Positions 17,483-27,425 of a stretch of DNA of 64,000 nucleotides are shown piece after piece; the stretch's first letter is position 1; each line of letters starts with the position of its first letter. The position numbers and the translations under genes are program-made. Below the pieces are notes generated by a model. That model did no database searches. It was not told the DNA's origin and was given only the letters and a program-made list of their open reading frames with translations. Source of the stretch: DATHKG01 sp035489435 (GTDB taxonomy: Bacteria; Bacteroidota; Bacteroidia; Chitinophagales; Chitinophagaceae); assembly GCA_035489435.1 (NCBI GenBank), contig DATHKG010000017.1. One strand, written 5' to 3'.

Positions 17483-19492
17483 TTAGAAATCCGTACGGAT
17501 TACGGTAGCGGGAGTTGGGGTGGGTAGGGGTTTTGGCGGCTCGAACAATTCAAACTTTGATTTTGGTCTGCGATCTTCCTGCCATTTGAAATTGCGTAAA
17601 TGCTTTTCGCTTTCGGGCATCTGGGAAACCGGGTACATGGTGCCCTTCACTTCATTGATAACAACAACCCGGTTTAATTCTTTATTTAAAAAACGCAGGT
17701 CAATAATATCACCCGCGACCCTGTTGATACCGACTAGATAATCTTCCCTGTCTTTAGCATAATAAATGCTTTCTGCATTGCCCCTGGCACGCATGTAGTC
17801 GATTTCACCATCTTTGAAATAACCAGTCATCCGGATTCCCTTTAACTGGTTAAACATATTGTTGCCAGACTTATTAACTGTGATGGAATTCTCAAAAACA
17901 AAAACCCTTTCCGGCTTTTTATTTTTAGTGTAGATATATATTGTATCACCACTTACCTGGCTGTTTGATGCCCACATCACAGGATCTTTAAATAACCTGA
18001 ATATGGAATCCTTACCGGAGTACCAGAGACTGTCACCCACTGCCTGGAGTGAATCGGAAAATATTCTTACGCGATGATAAGCCTGGAAATAACGATCGGC
18101 ACTATCATTTTTGGCTTTTGTATCAACGACGGTTACACCTTTTATCGCAGCACTACTGTCTGCATTTGGAGCAGCCGCGTTTTTTGAATTAACAGGTTTG
18201 GTCTTTGTCTTTGCAATGCCTGGTGTACCGGTAGTAGCATTGTTTTTTGATTTGACTTTAGCCGCTGAATTACCTGGATTTATTATTTTTCTTTCCGGGT
18301 TAGCAGGATTGGTTCCCGCGGTGCTATCCGTTTTCAAAACCGGCCCAGGTGGTGGCGTTAAGGTATTTAAGTCTGCAACAGATTTGTCGGTGATTTTAGT
18401 TATGTCGGTTCTGCGTGCTGAGTCAGTTTTGCGCAACATCGAAGTGTCCGTTCTGCGGACTGAATCAGTATTCCGCAACATCGATGTGTCTGTTACTGCA
18501 GGATCAGGAAGGGGCGGTGGCAGGATTAACGAACTGAGTTTACCTGAAAACAAAGTATCAGCCGTAACAAACAAAGAATCTTTATCCTGTTTAATAATAA
18601 GTACGGCATTTTTAGTTGCGAGCAGAGTGCCTGCTTTATTATTAACGTTCATGAAATCACCACGCATCGCAAAACCCTGCGCAGTGTCTTTATAAAAAAC
18701 ATTACCGGTCAGCAAACTCAGGCCGGTGCTGTCATTGGTGTCTATGTTATCTGCTATAACCTGCGAAGCTCCATCATTGATGATCGGGCGTTTACCAAAA
18801 AATGCTTTTTTGTTTTTCAGATCATAATAACCACTGCTGGTAACAATGTTCCGGGCAGAATCTTCGATATAAGTCTTTGTAATAAATGTGGTCAGCTGTG
18901 ATTCGCTGTTGTATAATAAAGAGTCGGCTTTTAATTTATACTGCGGATCGATGAGTACAACGTTCTTTTTAAAATAAACATCTTTGCTGTCTGCAAAATA
19001 AGTGGCTTCGGTAGAAGTAAGTACAGAATTTTCATTTGCAACTTTGCCACCTGCATAATAATTTCCGATTTTCTGATTAAGGTCGTAGTCGAGCTGTTGC
19101 GTGGTGAGTGTACTTTTCCCATCAGTTAACCGTACATTTTTCTTAAGATTTGCTATACGCGTGTCAACATGGTAAAGCAGGTAGTTTGAATATATATTTA
19201 TACTATCGTTGTCGTTGATATGTACATTTCCAAATGCTTCAAAAACCTTGGTGCTTTTGTCATAATAGAAACTGTCACATTCAAAAAGTGTGTTGTCTTG
19301 TTTTGCCTGTACTTTACCGGAGCCTGTTTGAACCTCACGGACAGAGTCAACTTTTTCGGTTCTCAGTTTATCTGCATAGATGATTTCAACTGGTTTCGAT
19401 TCGCCGGTTGCAGGAGGTCCACTCTTAACCTGTGAATAGGAGTAAGAGAACAATAAGAGAAGAGAGGCCAGAAGAAATAGAACTTTTTTCAT
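17483..19492 (-). CDS. OstA/LptA-like periplasmic LPS-transport protein
   Basis: 669 residues from the start MKKVLFLLASLLLL, which gives a good signal peptide and a 10-bp gap to the upstream mlaD-type gene. A start 33 bases upstream would overlap that gene. The N-terminal half (about 35-300) has repeated OstA/LptA jelly-roll strands: TLFECDSFYYDKSTKVFEAF, VYFKKNVVLIDPQYKLKADS. A Pro/Thr/Lys-rich segment (about 330-440) contains RRTDTSMLRKTD repeats. A second set of OstA-like strands comes near the C-terminus (about 470-600). Homology to LptA and the LptD N-terminus suggests a periplasmic bridge for lipopolysaccharide. The length and the disordered insert are unusual for LptA. Confidence 0.8.
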   Translation of the reverse strand: MKKVLFLLASLLLLFSYSYSQVKSGPPATGESKPVEIIYADKLRTEKVDSVREVQTGSGKVQAKQDNTLFECDSFYYDKSTKVFEAFGNVHINDNDSINIYSNYLLYHVDTRIANLKKNVRLTDGKSTLTTQQLDYDLNQKIGNYYAGGKVANENSVLTSTEATYFADSKDVYFKKNVVLIDPQYKLKADSLLYNSESQLTTFITKTYIEDSARNIVTSSGYYDLKNKKAFFGKRPIINDGASQVIADNIDTNDSTGLSLLTGNVFYKDTAQGFAMRGDFMNVNNKAGTLLATKNAVLIIKQDKDSLFVTADTLFSGKLSSLILPPPLPDPAVTDTSMLRNTDSVRRTDTSMLRKTDSARRTDITKITDKSVADLNTLTPPPGPVLKTDSTAGTNPANPERKIINPGNSAAKVKSKNNATTGTPGIAKTKTKPVNSKNAAAPNADSSAAIKGVTVVDTKAKNDSADRYFQAYHRVRIFSDSLQAVGDSLWYSGKDSIFRLFKDPVMWASNSQVSGDTIYIYTKNKKPERVFVFENSITVNKSGNNMFNQLKGIRMTGYFKDGEIDYMRARGNAESIYYAKDREDYLVGINRVAGDIIDLRFLNKELNRVVVINEVKGTMYPVSQMPESEKHLRNFKWQEDRRPKSKFELFEPPKPLPTPTPATVIRTDF

Positions 19493-19502
19493 CTTACTGC
19501 TT

Positions 19503-20486
19503 TCACCGCACAGAAGTTGAATCATGCAATGGTGATTTCAAAGCACCACTTTTCTCTTTTTTTCCAAATACAGAAATGTTGACATAACGTTTCGGATGTG
19601 TGCGGAAATCATCTAGCAAGATAGTCAAACTGCGGCTCGTCTGATGAAGTTCATCATACAATTTGCGATCATTTAACAGCATACCGAGCGTACCATCTTT
19701 ACTGTCAATTTTTGCAATGGTATTATCAAGTTTATTCAATGTATTCTTAAGTTGCATCACGGCCTGATCAATCCCTGCATTGGACAGCATATTGGTTGTT
19801 TTTTCAAGATTTGTAAGCGTGGAATCGATCTTGCCATTATTCCGCGCGAGGTTCCCACTGAAATTTTCAAGGTTGCCCAGCGTTTTTGCGAGCGCACCGC
19901 TTTGATTATTCAACAGGTTTTCGAGCGATTTGGAAGTTGTGGTGAGATTTGCAATGATACCCTGGATATTGTTTTTTGTATTAGGGTCTACAATGGTATT
20001 CAGCTTTTGAATAAACAGATCGAGTGAGGCAAGTGTTTTGTTAAGATTATCGATGGCAGGACTCAAGGCTCCTTTCACTTCTCCCAGCAGACCAGGGTTT
20101 GTGGTTGTTTGCAGCGTACCACCTGATTTAATAAAGTTTGGGCTGTTTCCTAAAAAAATTTCAAGAGAAGTGGTCCCGAGCAGATCACTGTTTATAGTCG
20201 CAATTGAATTGTCAGGAATATTTACTTCTTTGGTGAGGCTGATAGTAACTATGATGCCGCTCAGGTTTTTGTCTTTTTCTTTTAATGAAGAAACCTTTCC
20301 AACCTGGAGACCATTTATCAGAACGGGATTTGCGGGACCGACGCCTTTGACCGATTTGAAAACAGCAAATAATTCATCATTCCTTTCAGTAATATTCCGC
20401 CCTTTCAGAAAATTGAAGCCGAGGATAAGAACAGTGATGGCAATAGCAGTAAGTGCTCCAACTTTCGTCTCATTAGATATTTTCAT
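19503..20486 (-). CDS. mlaD: MlaD-type MCE-domain lipid transport protein
   Basis: 327 residues from the start MKISNETKVG; an in-frame start 45 bases earlier gives a poor leader. One N-terminal membrane helix (TAIAITVLILGFNFL, about 11-25) is followed by a single MCE domain (about 30-115) with VKGVGPANPVLINGLQVGKV. A long helical tail rich in N, L and K follows (about 130-290), likely a coiled coil that forms a needle or oligomer in the periplasm. MlaD-like proteins shuttle phospholipid between membranes. It sits between an amidase gene (113 bp) and the OstA-like gene (10 bp), probably co-transcribed with the latter. Confidence 0.88.
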   Translation of the reverse strand: MKISNETKVGALTAIAITVLILGFNFLKGRNITERNDELFAVFKSVKGVGPANPVLINGLQVGKVSSLKEKDKNLSGIIVTISLTKEVNIPDNSIATINSDLLGTTSLEIFLGNSPNFIKSGGTLQTTTNPGLLGEVKGALSPAIDNLNKTLASLDLFIQKLNTIVDPNTKNNIQGIIANLTTTSKSLENLLNNQSGALAKTLGNLENFSGNLARNNGKIDSTLTNLEKTTNMLSNAGIDQAVMQLKNTLNKLDNTIAKIDSKDGTLGMLLNDRKLYDELHQTSRSLTILLDDFRTHPKRYVNISVFGKKEKSGALKSPLHDSTSVR

Positions 20487-20599
20487 TCGACATTTTTTAT
20501 TGTAAACCTGTAGGGTATGCCCTCGGATCAACGCTTAAAATTCTGCATAAAAACGCATATCTCCAATAAAAGTTCGAATGAAGTGCCTGTCAGTCAATA

Positions 20600-21526
20600 C
20601 TATTTGCCTTCTGTTGCATCCCGGTACCTCCTGATAGCATTGAGTACATTTTCGGCTATTGCTTCCTGTCCTTTTTTACTGTTGAGATACTCTTCATCGG
20701 GCTTATGGCTGATAAAACCCGTTTCAACAAGTATACTCGGCATAGCGGTGGCCTGGAGCACCCAGATCCCTTTCTCGTTACGCTGTTTAACGCCACGGCT
20801 TTCTCTGCCTTCCTTTAAAAATTCTTCCTCAACAAGGTTGGCCAGCAAAAGGCTTTTGGTGAAATATTTCTTAGTCCAAAGCAGCGACTGCGCCTTGAAG
20901 GTTGGATCATTCAGGTCCGGCGCGAATTCTGCACTTTCGTCCACTACTTCCGACAGTCGCTCAGAAACATAGTCGCCTTTGGCAGAAGTGCGGTCGGCTG
21001 CCCAGATATAAGTTTCCGTTCCCCGCGAATTGTTGGGTGTAAAATAGGTAGTATACTTCGGGACGGTTCTTGTTCTTTTTTTACGTTTTTTGCCTTTACC
21101 GGTATAGTAAGTTTCTTTACGGTAGCCGGCAAATTTCGAATGTCTTACCGGGGGACCGGCATTTACATGGATAGAAACAAAAAGATCTCCCTTATTCGCA
21201 TTTGCAAAATCCGCTCTTTCTTTGATAGCAGGATATACATCCGTGGTGCGGGTATATAAGATCTTAACATCTTTGAATTCGTCTTCCAACAATTTTCCAA
21301 GCTTAAGAGAAACTCCGAGGCAGATATCTTTCTCAAAAGAATATGCGCCGCGGGCACCGACATCTGATCCACCATGTCCCGCATCGACAATGATGGTTTT
21401 AATGGCGAAGTTCGGAGCTTTATAAGGCGCTCCATCCAGGACTCCATCCGGGCGTTCTTTCCTGAAAGAAAAGAGAATCGTAAGAAATAACAGGGGAATA
21501 AATCCGGTCAGTAATTTTTTCAGCAT
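20600..21526 (-). CDS. N-acetylmuramoyl-L-alanine amidase (Amidase_3), copy 1 of 3
   Basis: A 308-residue exported zinc amidase that cuts stem peptides from peptidoglycan. Zinc and catalytic residues are all visible: VDAGHGGSDVGA, the Glu in SFEKD, SIHVN, and the Glu in LVETGF. Between SIHVN and IWAADR it carries an insert of about 60 residues with a strongly basic stretch (GKGKKRKKRTRTV) shared with the two neighbouring copies. The start MLKKLLTGFIPLLF gives a signal or anchor helix. It is encoded by the third gene of a tandem triplet upstream of the mlaD-type gene. Confidence 0.92.
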   Translation of the reverse strand: MLKKLLTGFIPLLFLTILFSFRKERPDGVLDGAPYKAPNFAIKTIIVDAGHGGSDVGARGAYSFEKDICLGVSLKLGKLLEDEFKDVKILYTRTTDVYPAIKERADFANANKGDLFVSIHVNAGPPVRHSKFAGYRKETYYTGKGKKRKKRTRTVPKYTTYFTPNNSRGTETYIWAADRTSAKGDYVSERLSEVVDESAEFAPDLNDPTFKAQSLLWTKKYFTKSLLLANLVEEEFLKEGRESRGVKQRNEKGIWVLQATAMPSILVETGFISHKPDEEYLNSKKGQEAIAENVLNAIRRYRDATEGK

Positions 21527-21631
21527 CTACCCAGGTCCTTTTTTGGACATTTATTCAATAAAGATACTGTTGAAAGTTGCGGGGAGAGCCCGGAATAAAA
21601 TTTTAAGAATTAATTGTAGAATAGGAGGGGC

Positions 21632-22585
21632 TTAGCTCCTCGTGATAGCTTCGCGGTATCTTTTCAGCGCATTCACGATACTTTGAACAATGTCTTCCTG
21701 GCCCTGCTCACTGTTTATAAGTATTTCTTCTTCTTCATTAGTAATAAACCCGGTTTCAACCAGTATACTTGGCATGCCCGTGGCCTGCAGAACCCAGATC
21801 CCTTTATCATTGCGTTGTTTTACACCCCGGCTTGAGCGTCCTGTTTTCACGAGCTCTTCTTCCACAAAACCAGCGAGCATCAGGCTTTTGGTGAAATATT
21901 TTTTCTCGTATAGCTGTGAACGGATACGAAATTCCGGCGAATTCATATCCGGCATAATGATATTTGAGTCCGCTGAAGCTTCTGCTACACTATCACCGGT
22001 ATTGCCTGGTTCTTCTACATTTATATAACCGCTTTTTATTCCGCTGCGGTCTGCTGCCCAGATAAAAGTTTCAGTTCCAGCAACGATGTTTTTTACAAAG
22101 TAGGTTTCAGTGATAGGAGTTTTAACAGTTCTTGTTTTCTTTTTTTTGCCTTTTCCAGTGGTCACTTTTTTTGATTTATACCCGATGGTCCTTTTGGCGT
22201 TCCACCCACCTGCCCTTAAACCGGCAGAGTTGCAGTGGATGCTGATAAAAAGATCTCCCTTGGCTTCATTTGCCATCTCTGCGCGCAGATGATTGGCAGC
22301 GTTGAGGTCGTTCAGATTCCCTGGCAGCGCATTGTCTGTGCGCGTATAAACGATCTTACATTCGGGAAATTCCGTTTCCAGTCTTTTTCCAAGTTTCATT
22401 GCAATGGCAAGCGACACATCAGCTTCTGTAGAAAACAATCCTTTGGCGCCAACATCATATCCACCATGACCCGCATCCACAACGATCGTGCGGATCACTG
22501 GTTTCTGGATCCATTTATTTGAGAAAGAAAAAAGTGCCGTAAGAGAAATCAGGAAGGCAAGAAAAGGAAAAGTTTTTTTCAGCAT
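21632..22585 (-). CDS. N-acetylmuramoyl-L-alanine amidase (Amidase_3), copy 2 of 3
   Basis: 317 residues from MLKKTFPFLAFLISL, which begins a signal peptide. A longer frame reaching to 22702 would add 39 residues without leader character that overlap the neighbouring gene. Active-site elements are intact: VDAGHGGYDVGA, the Glu of STEAD, SIHCN and LVETGF. The basic insert reads GKGKKKKTRTVKTP. An acidic/Ser-rich stretch (VEEPGNTGDSVAEASADS) follows IWAADR. It is the middle copy, 105 bp from copy 1 and 85 bp from copy 3. All three probably arose by tandem duplication and then diverged. Confidence 0.92.
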   Translation of the reverse strand: MLKKTFPFLAFLISLTALFSFSNKWIQKPVIRTIVVDAGHGGYDVGAKGLFSTEADVSLAIAMKLGKRLETEFPECKIVYTRTDNALPGNLNDLNAANHLRAEMANEAKGDLFISIHCNSAGLRAGGWNAKRTIGYKSKKVTTGKGKKKKTRTVKTPITETYFVKNIVAGTETFIWAADRSGIKSGYINVEEPGNTGDSVAEASADSNIIMPDMNSPEFRIRSQLYEKKYFTKSLMLAGFVEEELVKTGRSSRGVKQRNDKGIWVLQATGMPSILVETGFITNEEEEILINSEQGQEDIVQSIVNALKRYREAITRS

Positions 22586-22670
22586 AACTATTATCGGGTT
22601 AGAACACTGGTCAATTGCGCAAAATACAAAATCACGCCTGTTTCTGAACAGATAAAAGTCGCTATTAAAA

Positions 22671-23636
22671 TTAATTTGTTGCTGAGGCCTGGCTGGCGGC
22701 ACCGTTGCGGTATTTTTTCAGGGCGTTTATTATGCTATCCACAACTTCATCCTGGCCCTTCTCGCTATTGAGATATTCTTCTTCTTCTTTATTAGAGATA
22801 AAACCGGTTTCAACAAGTACGCTTGGCATACCGGTTGCCTGTAGCACCCAGATCTGTTCTTCGTTTCTTTGTTTTACTCCCTGGCTAAGGCGACCGCCTT
22901 TTTCAAATTCTTCTTCAATATAAGTTCCGAGCAAAAGACTTTTAGTAAAATATTTTTTCTCATATAACTGTGCACGAACCCTTGCTTCGGGAGTGTTCAT
23001 GTCTGGCATACCGGCAGTGGTACCCGCATTTGCGCTGTCCCCGGCAAATTCGCCATCATCTTCAGTATGTATATATTCACTTTTAACTCCGCTGCGATCG
23101 GCGGCCCAGATATAAGTTTCCGTTCCGTGCCTGGTGTTTTTTACATAATATGATTCAGTGATAGGAACCTTGATTGTTTTCTTTTTCCTCTTGGATCCTT
23201 TACCGGTATAAACCACTTTGTTTTTATGACCGATCACTCTTTTAGCATACCAGCCACCGGCTTTCTGTCTTGTAGAGTTACAATGAATACTGATAAACAG
23301 GTCGCCCCGGGCTTCATTTGCCATTTCTGCTCTTAACCTGTTGGCTACACGGCTGGACGTTACGCCACCCGGCAACGCCTTGGTTGTGCGTGTATAGACG
23401 ACTTTTATGTCTTCCATTTCATCTTCGATCCGTTTTCCCAGCTTCATTGCTATATCAAGCGCAATATCCGCTTCGTTTGAAAACAGTCCTTTTGCACCAA
23501 CTGCGGTTCCTCCATGACCGGCATCCACTACGATTGTTTTTATCGTTTGTTTCTGAGCAGAAAGATGAAAGGACGTAATTGAAAGAAGGGTCAAAATAGC
23601 AGTAAATCGGGCCTGGGCTAAAGTTGTTCTTATCAT
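22671..23636 (-). CDS. N-acetylmuramoyl-L-alanine amidase (Amidase_3), copy 3 of 3
   Basis: 321 residues from the start MIRTTLAQARFTAIL, which gives a signal peptide ending LSAQ; an in-frame start at 23738 would extend into the divergent promoter region. VDAGHGGTAVGA, the Glu of SNEAD, SIHCN and LVETGF are present. The basic insert is GKGSKRKKKTIKV, and an acidic spacer (HTEDDGEFAGDS) follows IWAADR. It is the first gene of the leftward cluster and is divergent from lptD, with about 150 bp between the starts. Confidence 0.92.
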   Translation of the reverse strand: MIRTTLAQARFTAILTLLSITSFHLSAQKQTIKTIVVDAGHGGTAVGAKGLFSNEADIALDIAMKLGKRIEDEMEDIKVVYTRTTKALPGGVTSSRVANRLRAEMANEARGDLFISIHCNSTRQKAGGWYAKRVIGHKNKVVYTGKGSKRKKKTIKVPITESYYVKNTRHGTETYIWAADRSGVKSEYIHTEDDGEFAGDSANAGTTAGMPDMNTPEARVRAQLYEKKYFTKSLLLGTYIEEEFEKGGRLSQGVKQRNEEQIWVLQATGMPSVLVETGFISNKEEEEYLNSEKGQDEVVDSIINALKKYRNGAASQASATN

Positions 23637-23784
23637 ACCTATCCGTAAGTTATAAAGTAAGTTTGTAATCCTGAAAACCTCAATAATTTCTTTACTTTCG
23701 CGTTCAACAAAAAACTGATAATCAGCACCAATCTTCACATATTCTTAATTCATTAATAACTATTTTCGTCCCACTATCTGTAAT

Positions 23785-26658
23785 ATGAGCAAACGCGGTA
23801 AAAATAGTTTAAAATACAATTTTCTATTGGTTTTCGTGGCTTGTTTGCTTTCTATAACGCATGATGTAGCAGGACATTATATTCCACACGAAAGTTTTTA
23901 CAATCAATTAACCGTTTTACAGGATTCTACTAAGCCGGCGCCGGCGCTTAAAAACAACAACAAGCCTCAGAAAACAGTTCGCGATACTGTCCCGGTGAAG
24001 AGGGATAGTTTGCAAATCAGGGATAGTTTAAAGCGAAGAGATAGTTTGAAAAAGCGGGATACAATTCCAGGCAGGCGGGATAGTCTTCAAAGGCGGGATA
24101 CAATACCTGGAAGGATGGATAGCTTGCAAAGGCGGGACACTACAGTCGGCAGGGACAGCCTGGTTAATACAACCGATACATTTGGTTTGAGGCTTTCCAA
24201 GGATTCGCTGGATGCACCCGTAGAATATTCAGCTGCGGATTCGATGGTGCTGGATATCCCCACAAATAAAATAATTCTGTACAGCAAGGGTAATATCATT
24301 TATAAGGACATGAACCTTACTGCCGACAGTATTGAAATGGACCAGGAGACAAAAATGGTGACAGCAACCTTCCGGCGTGACTCGCTTGGCAATATTGTCG
24401 GCAGGCCCAGGATGAAACAGACGGAAAGCACCATGGATGCGGATGTGATCAAGTATAATTTTGAAACGCAGCGGGGTATCACTCAAAATACATTTACCCA
24501 GCAAGGTGAAATGTATGTACAGGGAGAAAGAATCAAAAAGATCTCAGAAACAGAACTATTTGCTTTCAGGGGAATAATAACCACCTGTAATTATGATGTA
24601 CCGCACTTCAACTTCCGGACTAAGAAAATGAAGGTGGTGAACAAAAAACTGGCAGTAACGGGGCCGATACACCCTGAATTTGAAGGAGTTCCGGTTCCGA
24701 TTTATCTTCCATTCGGTTATTTTCCGATGTCACAGGGCAGGCATTCGGGCTTGCTTCCGCCGACATTTACCGTAAACGATCAGTTTGGGCTTGGACTCGA
24801 AGGACTGGGATATTATAAGGTTATCAATGATAATTTTGATGTTACGCTTCGGACCAACCTGTATTCTTATGGTGGCTGGGCAGCTTTTCTTACACCAACT
24901 TATCGAAAACGTTACCGCTACAACGGTTCGATGAACCTGGCCATGCAAAGCAGCCGGATCCTCAGCACTGATGGTAAAGAAGAATTTAATACCACGAAAA
25001 CCTATAATGTAACCTGGAGCCATACGGTTGACAGCAGGGCGAGGCCGGGAACAAATTTTTCTGCCAGCGTCAATGCCGGATCCAGCAAGTTTAACCAGTT
25101 TGTGGCGAATAATCCTACCCGGAATTACTCCAACCAGATGAGTTCATCCATTACTTATTCAAAAACATGGGGAAGTTTGTATAACCTGACTGCTTCTGCC
25201 AATCACTCCCAGAACAATATCGATGGCCGTTATAATATCAATCTTCCCACTGTTGCATTTACAGTGAATACGTTTTATCCTTTGCAGAAAAAAGAATTTG
25301 TCGGAGCGCCAAAATGGTATGAGAAACTGGGTATCGGTTTAAGTACAAATGTTGCTAACCAGATAACTTTTTTTGATTCTTCATTTAGCTGGAAAGGCAT
25401 ACTGGATACGATGCAATGGGGAGCCCAGCATAATATACCAATACAGTTGGCTTTACCACAGCTGGGACCGCTGCAGATAGCACCGGGTATTAGTTACCGT
25501 GAGAACTGGTATAGCCAGAAATTTACGAGGCACTGGACTGATTCCTCCCAAAAAGTTGATACCACGATAGAGAAAGGCTTTTTTTCTTCACGTGAAATGT
25601 CTTTCAGTCTTGGGTTGAGTTCAGCGATATTCGGAATGTTTGATAGATTTGGTCCGAAAAGTTCAATAAGGGCGATCAGGCATGTTATTCGCCCGACTTT
25701 TTCGATCTCTTATAAACCTGATTTTGCGAAAAATGATTTTTATGAAACACAGGTTAACAAGACGGATACCAACAAAGTTCGTTTTTCTAAATATGACGGA
25801 ACGATCTTCGGTCCCATGTCCGAGGGTGAATTCGGGGGAATAGGGTTTGGGCTTGATAATAATTTGGAAATAAAAAAACGATCAAAAACAGATACTACCG
25901 AAGGTGGAATAAAAAAGATTCGCCTGATTGATGGTTTTGGTTTTAATGGAGGTTATAACTTTTTGGCTGATGAATTCAAGCTTTCGAATATTAATCTGTA
26001 TTTGCGAAGTACCCTGTTCGAAAAAATAAATATAACTGCTGGTGCTAACCTGGATCCTTACCAGGTGGATGCATCGGGTCGTCGTGTCAACAAGTATGCC
26101 TGGGAGGGGGAGAAGTTCTCGCTTGGCAGGATAACGAATGGGAATATTGCGGTTTCAACGAGCTTCCAGTCGCAACCTAAAGATGCAGACAAGGATAAAA
26201 AAGCGTTGGAGGAACTTCAGCAGCAGAATAATAATCTTCCACCGATGACGCTGGATGAACAGAATTCACAGATGGAATATATACGTCAGAATCCTGCTGA
26301 GTTTGCTGATTTTAATATTCCGTGGTCGGTTACCCTGTCGTATTCTTTGAGTTTTGCCCGCGATTTTAAACCAGATTATTCGGGGTTTGAAACGCGTCTT
26401 AATTCGAATTTCAATTTCAATGGTGATTTCAACCTGACACCAAAATGGAAGATGGGTATGAATGGGTATTATGATTTTAAATCCTCTTCGATAAGTGCAT
26501 TGACCATGTTTCTTTCCCGCGAGATGCATTGCTGGCAGCTATCCATCAACGTTACCCCGGTGGGTTTGTACCGGTCATTTAACATCAGTATTAATCCTAA
26601 ATCGGGTTTGCTGAGGGATTTGAAGATTAATCGTAGCCGGCAGTTTTCTTCGTTTTAA
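23785..26658 (+). CDS. lptD: LPS-assembly outer-membrane protein LptD
   Basis: A 957-residue beta-barrel that, with LptE, inserts lipopolysaccharide into the outer leaflet. A leader (about 1-30) is followed by a low-complexity segment (about 65-125) of repeated RRDSL and RRDTIPG units. Next comes the OstA/LptA-like periplasmic domain (about 135-280: KGNIIYKDMNLTADSIEMD, GIITTCNYDVPHFNF), then the C-terminal barrel, which starts near PIYLPFGYFP and ends in the aromatic RQFSSF. LptD proteins of Bacteroidota differ from the proteobacterial form but keep this order. It is divergent from the amidase-mlaD-ostA cluster, fitting a shared envelope role, and its stop overlaps that of the convergent plsC-type gene by 4 bp. 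Confidence 0.9.
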   Translation: MSKRGKNSLKYNFLLVFVACLLSITHDVAGHYIPHESFYNQLTVLQDSTKPAPALKNNNKPQKTVRDTVPVKRDSLQIRDSLKRRDSLKKRDTIPGRRDSLQRRDTIPGRMDSLQRRDTTVGRDSLVNTTDTFGLRLSKDSLDAPVEYSAADSMVLDIPTNKIILYSKGNIIYKDMNLTADSIEMDQETKMVTATFRRDSLGNIVGRPRMKQTESTMDADVIKYNFETQRGITQNTFTQQGEMYVQGERIKKISETELFAFRGIITTCNYDVPHFNFRTKKMKVVNKKLAVTGPIHPEFEGVPVPIYLPFGYFPMSQGRHSGLLPPTFTVNDQFGLGLEGLGYYKVINDNFDVTLRTNLYSYGGWAAFLTPTYRKRYRYNGSMNLAMQSSRILSTDGKEEFNTTKTYNVTWSHTVDSRARPGTNFSASVNAGSSKFNQFVANNPTRNYSNQMSSSITYSKTWGSLYNLTASANHSQNNIDGRYNINLPTVAFTVNTFYPLQKKEFVGAPKWYEKLGIGLSTNVANQITFFDSSFSWKGILDTMQWGAQHNIPIQLALPQLGPLQIAPGISYRENWYSQKFTRHWTDSSQKVDTTIEKGFFSSREMSFSLGLSSAIFGMFDRFGPKSSIRAIRHVIRPTFSISYKPDFAKNDFYETQVNKTDTNKVRFSKYDGTIFGPMSEGEFGGIGFGLDNNLEIKKRSKTDTTEGGIKKIRLIDGFGFNGGYNFLADEFKLSNINLYLRSTLFEKINITAGANLDPYQVDASGRRVNKYAWEGEKFSLGRITNGNIAVSTSFQSQPKDADKDKKALEELQQQNNNLPPMTLDEQNSQMEYIRQNPAEFADFNIPWSVTLSYSLSFARDFKPDYSGFETRLNSNFNFNGDFNLTPKWKMGMNGYYDFKSSSISALTMFLSREMHCWQLSINVTPVGLYRSFNISINPKSGLLRDLKINRSRQFSSF

Positions 26659-27425
26659 TGGCGTGCAGCCTTCATTCTCTTTTCTTTATAATAACCTTCC
26701 ATTATCGCGAAGGTTCTTTGTTTAATGGTTTCAGTAGTGTCCGTATCCGTGAGTGGAATAGCCGGTAGGAAATGCATTTCCAGTTTGTGTGGAATCATGT
26801 AGAACGATGGTTTGGTTGGAAGGGTGGAGCGGGTGTTGAATATAAGTGCGGGTAATATAGATTTCCTGGTATTCATTGCCAGCCTGAAAGCGCCGTCGTG
26901 AAAGGGTTTCAATGGAAGGTCTGTTGTGTTCCTTGTGCCTTCGGGATAGATGCACATATGTAATCCCATATCGAGTACTTTCTTCATTTTGGATAAGCTT
27001 TCCTTACGGCTGGTTTCGCTTTTTCGATCGACCAGCACGCTGCCCGCTTCATAGAGATAGCCAAATAGAGGAACCTTTGCAATTTCCACTTTGGCAATAG
27101 TTTTATTTCCGCCGGGAATGGCGGGGGAAGAAACCGGGACATCCATGAATGAATTATGATTACAAACGACTATGTAATTTTCACCAGGCAAAAAGTTTTC
27201 TTTACCTCTGACACGTAATGGGCAACCCACCAGTGGTAGAAAGATACCCATCCAGATCCTGGAGTATAGTATAAAGCGTTTGGTTTTTATGGGATCGGGA
27301 GAGAAATAGCTGAAGAGGAAAAAAGGAATGAGCATAATCAGCATCGTTGAAATAAAAACAATTGCTGCCCATGCTGCCCAAATCCTGCCAAATATCAATT
27401 TTAAAACGCCTGGTTTTTTATTCAT
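26655..27425 (-). CDS. plsC: 1-acyl-sn-glycerol-3-phosphate acyltransferase (PlsC family)
   Basis: A 256-residue membrane-bound acyltransferase that adds the second acyl chain in phosphatidic acid synthesis. The N-terminal hydrophobic segment is about 10-40. The catalytic HX4D motif reads HNSFMD (near 93-98) and the substrate-binding motif reads YPEGTRN (near 160). The spacing and length match the family. Several PlsC-like paralogues may exist in a genome, so the exact acceptor is not certain. Confidence 0.88.
   Translation of the reverse strand: MNKKPGVLKLIFGRIWAAWAAIVFISTMLIMLIPFFLFSYFSPDPIKTKRFILYSRIWMGIFLPLVGCPLRVRGKENFLPGENYIVVCNHNSFMDVPVSSPAIPGGNKTIAKVEIAKVPLFGYLYEAGSVLVDRKSETSRKESLSKMKKVLDMGLHMCIYPEGTRNTTDLPLKPFHDGAFRLAMNTRKSILPALIFNTRSTLPTKPSFYMIPHKLEMHFLPAIPLTDTDTTETIKQRTFAIMEGYYKEKRMKAARH

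Noticed and set aside
18111..18695. 194-codon plus-strand frame resembling a membrane protein
   Set aside because: Antisense of the low-complexity segment of the OstA-like gene, which has clear domains on the minus strand.
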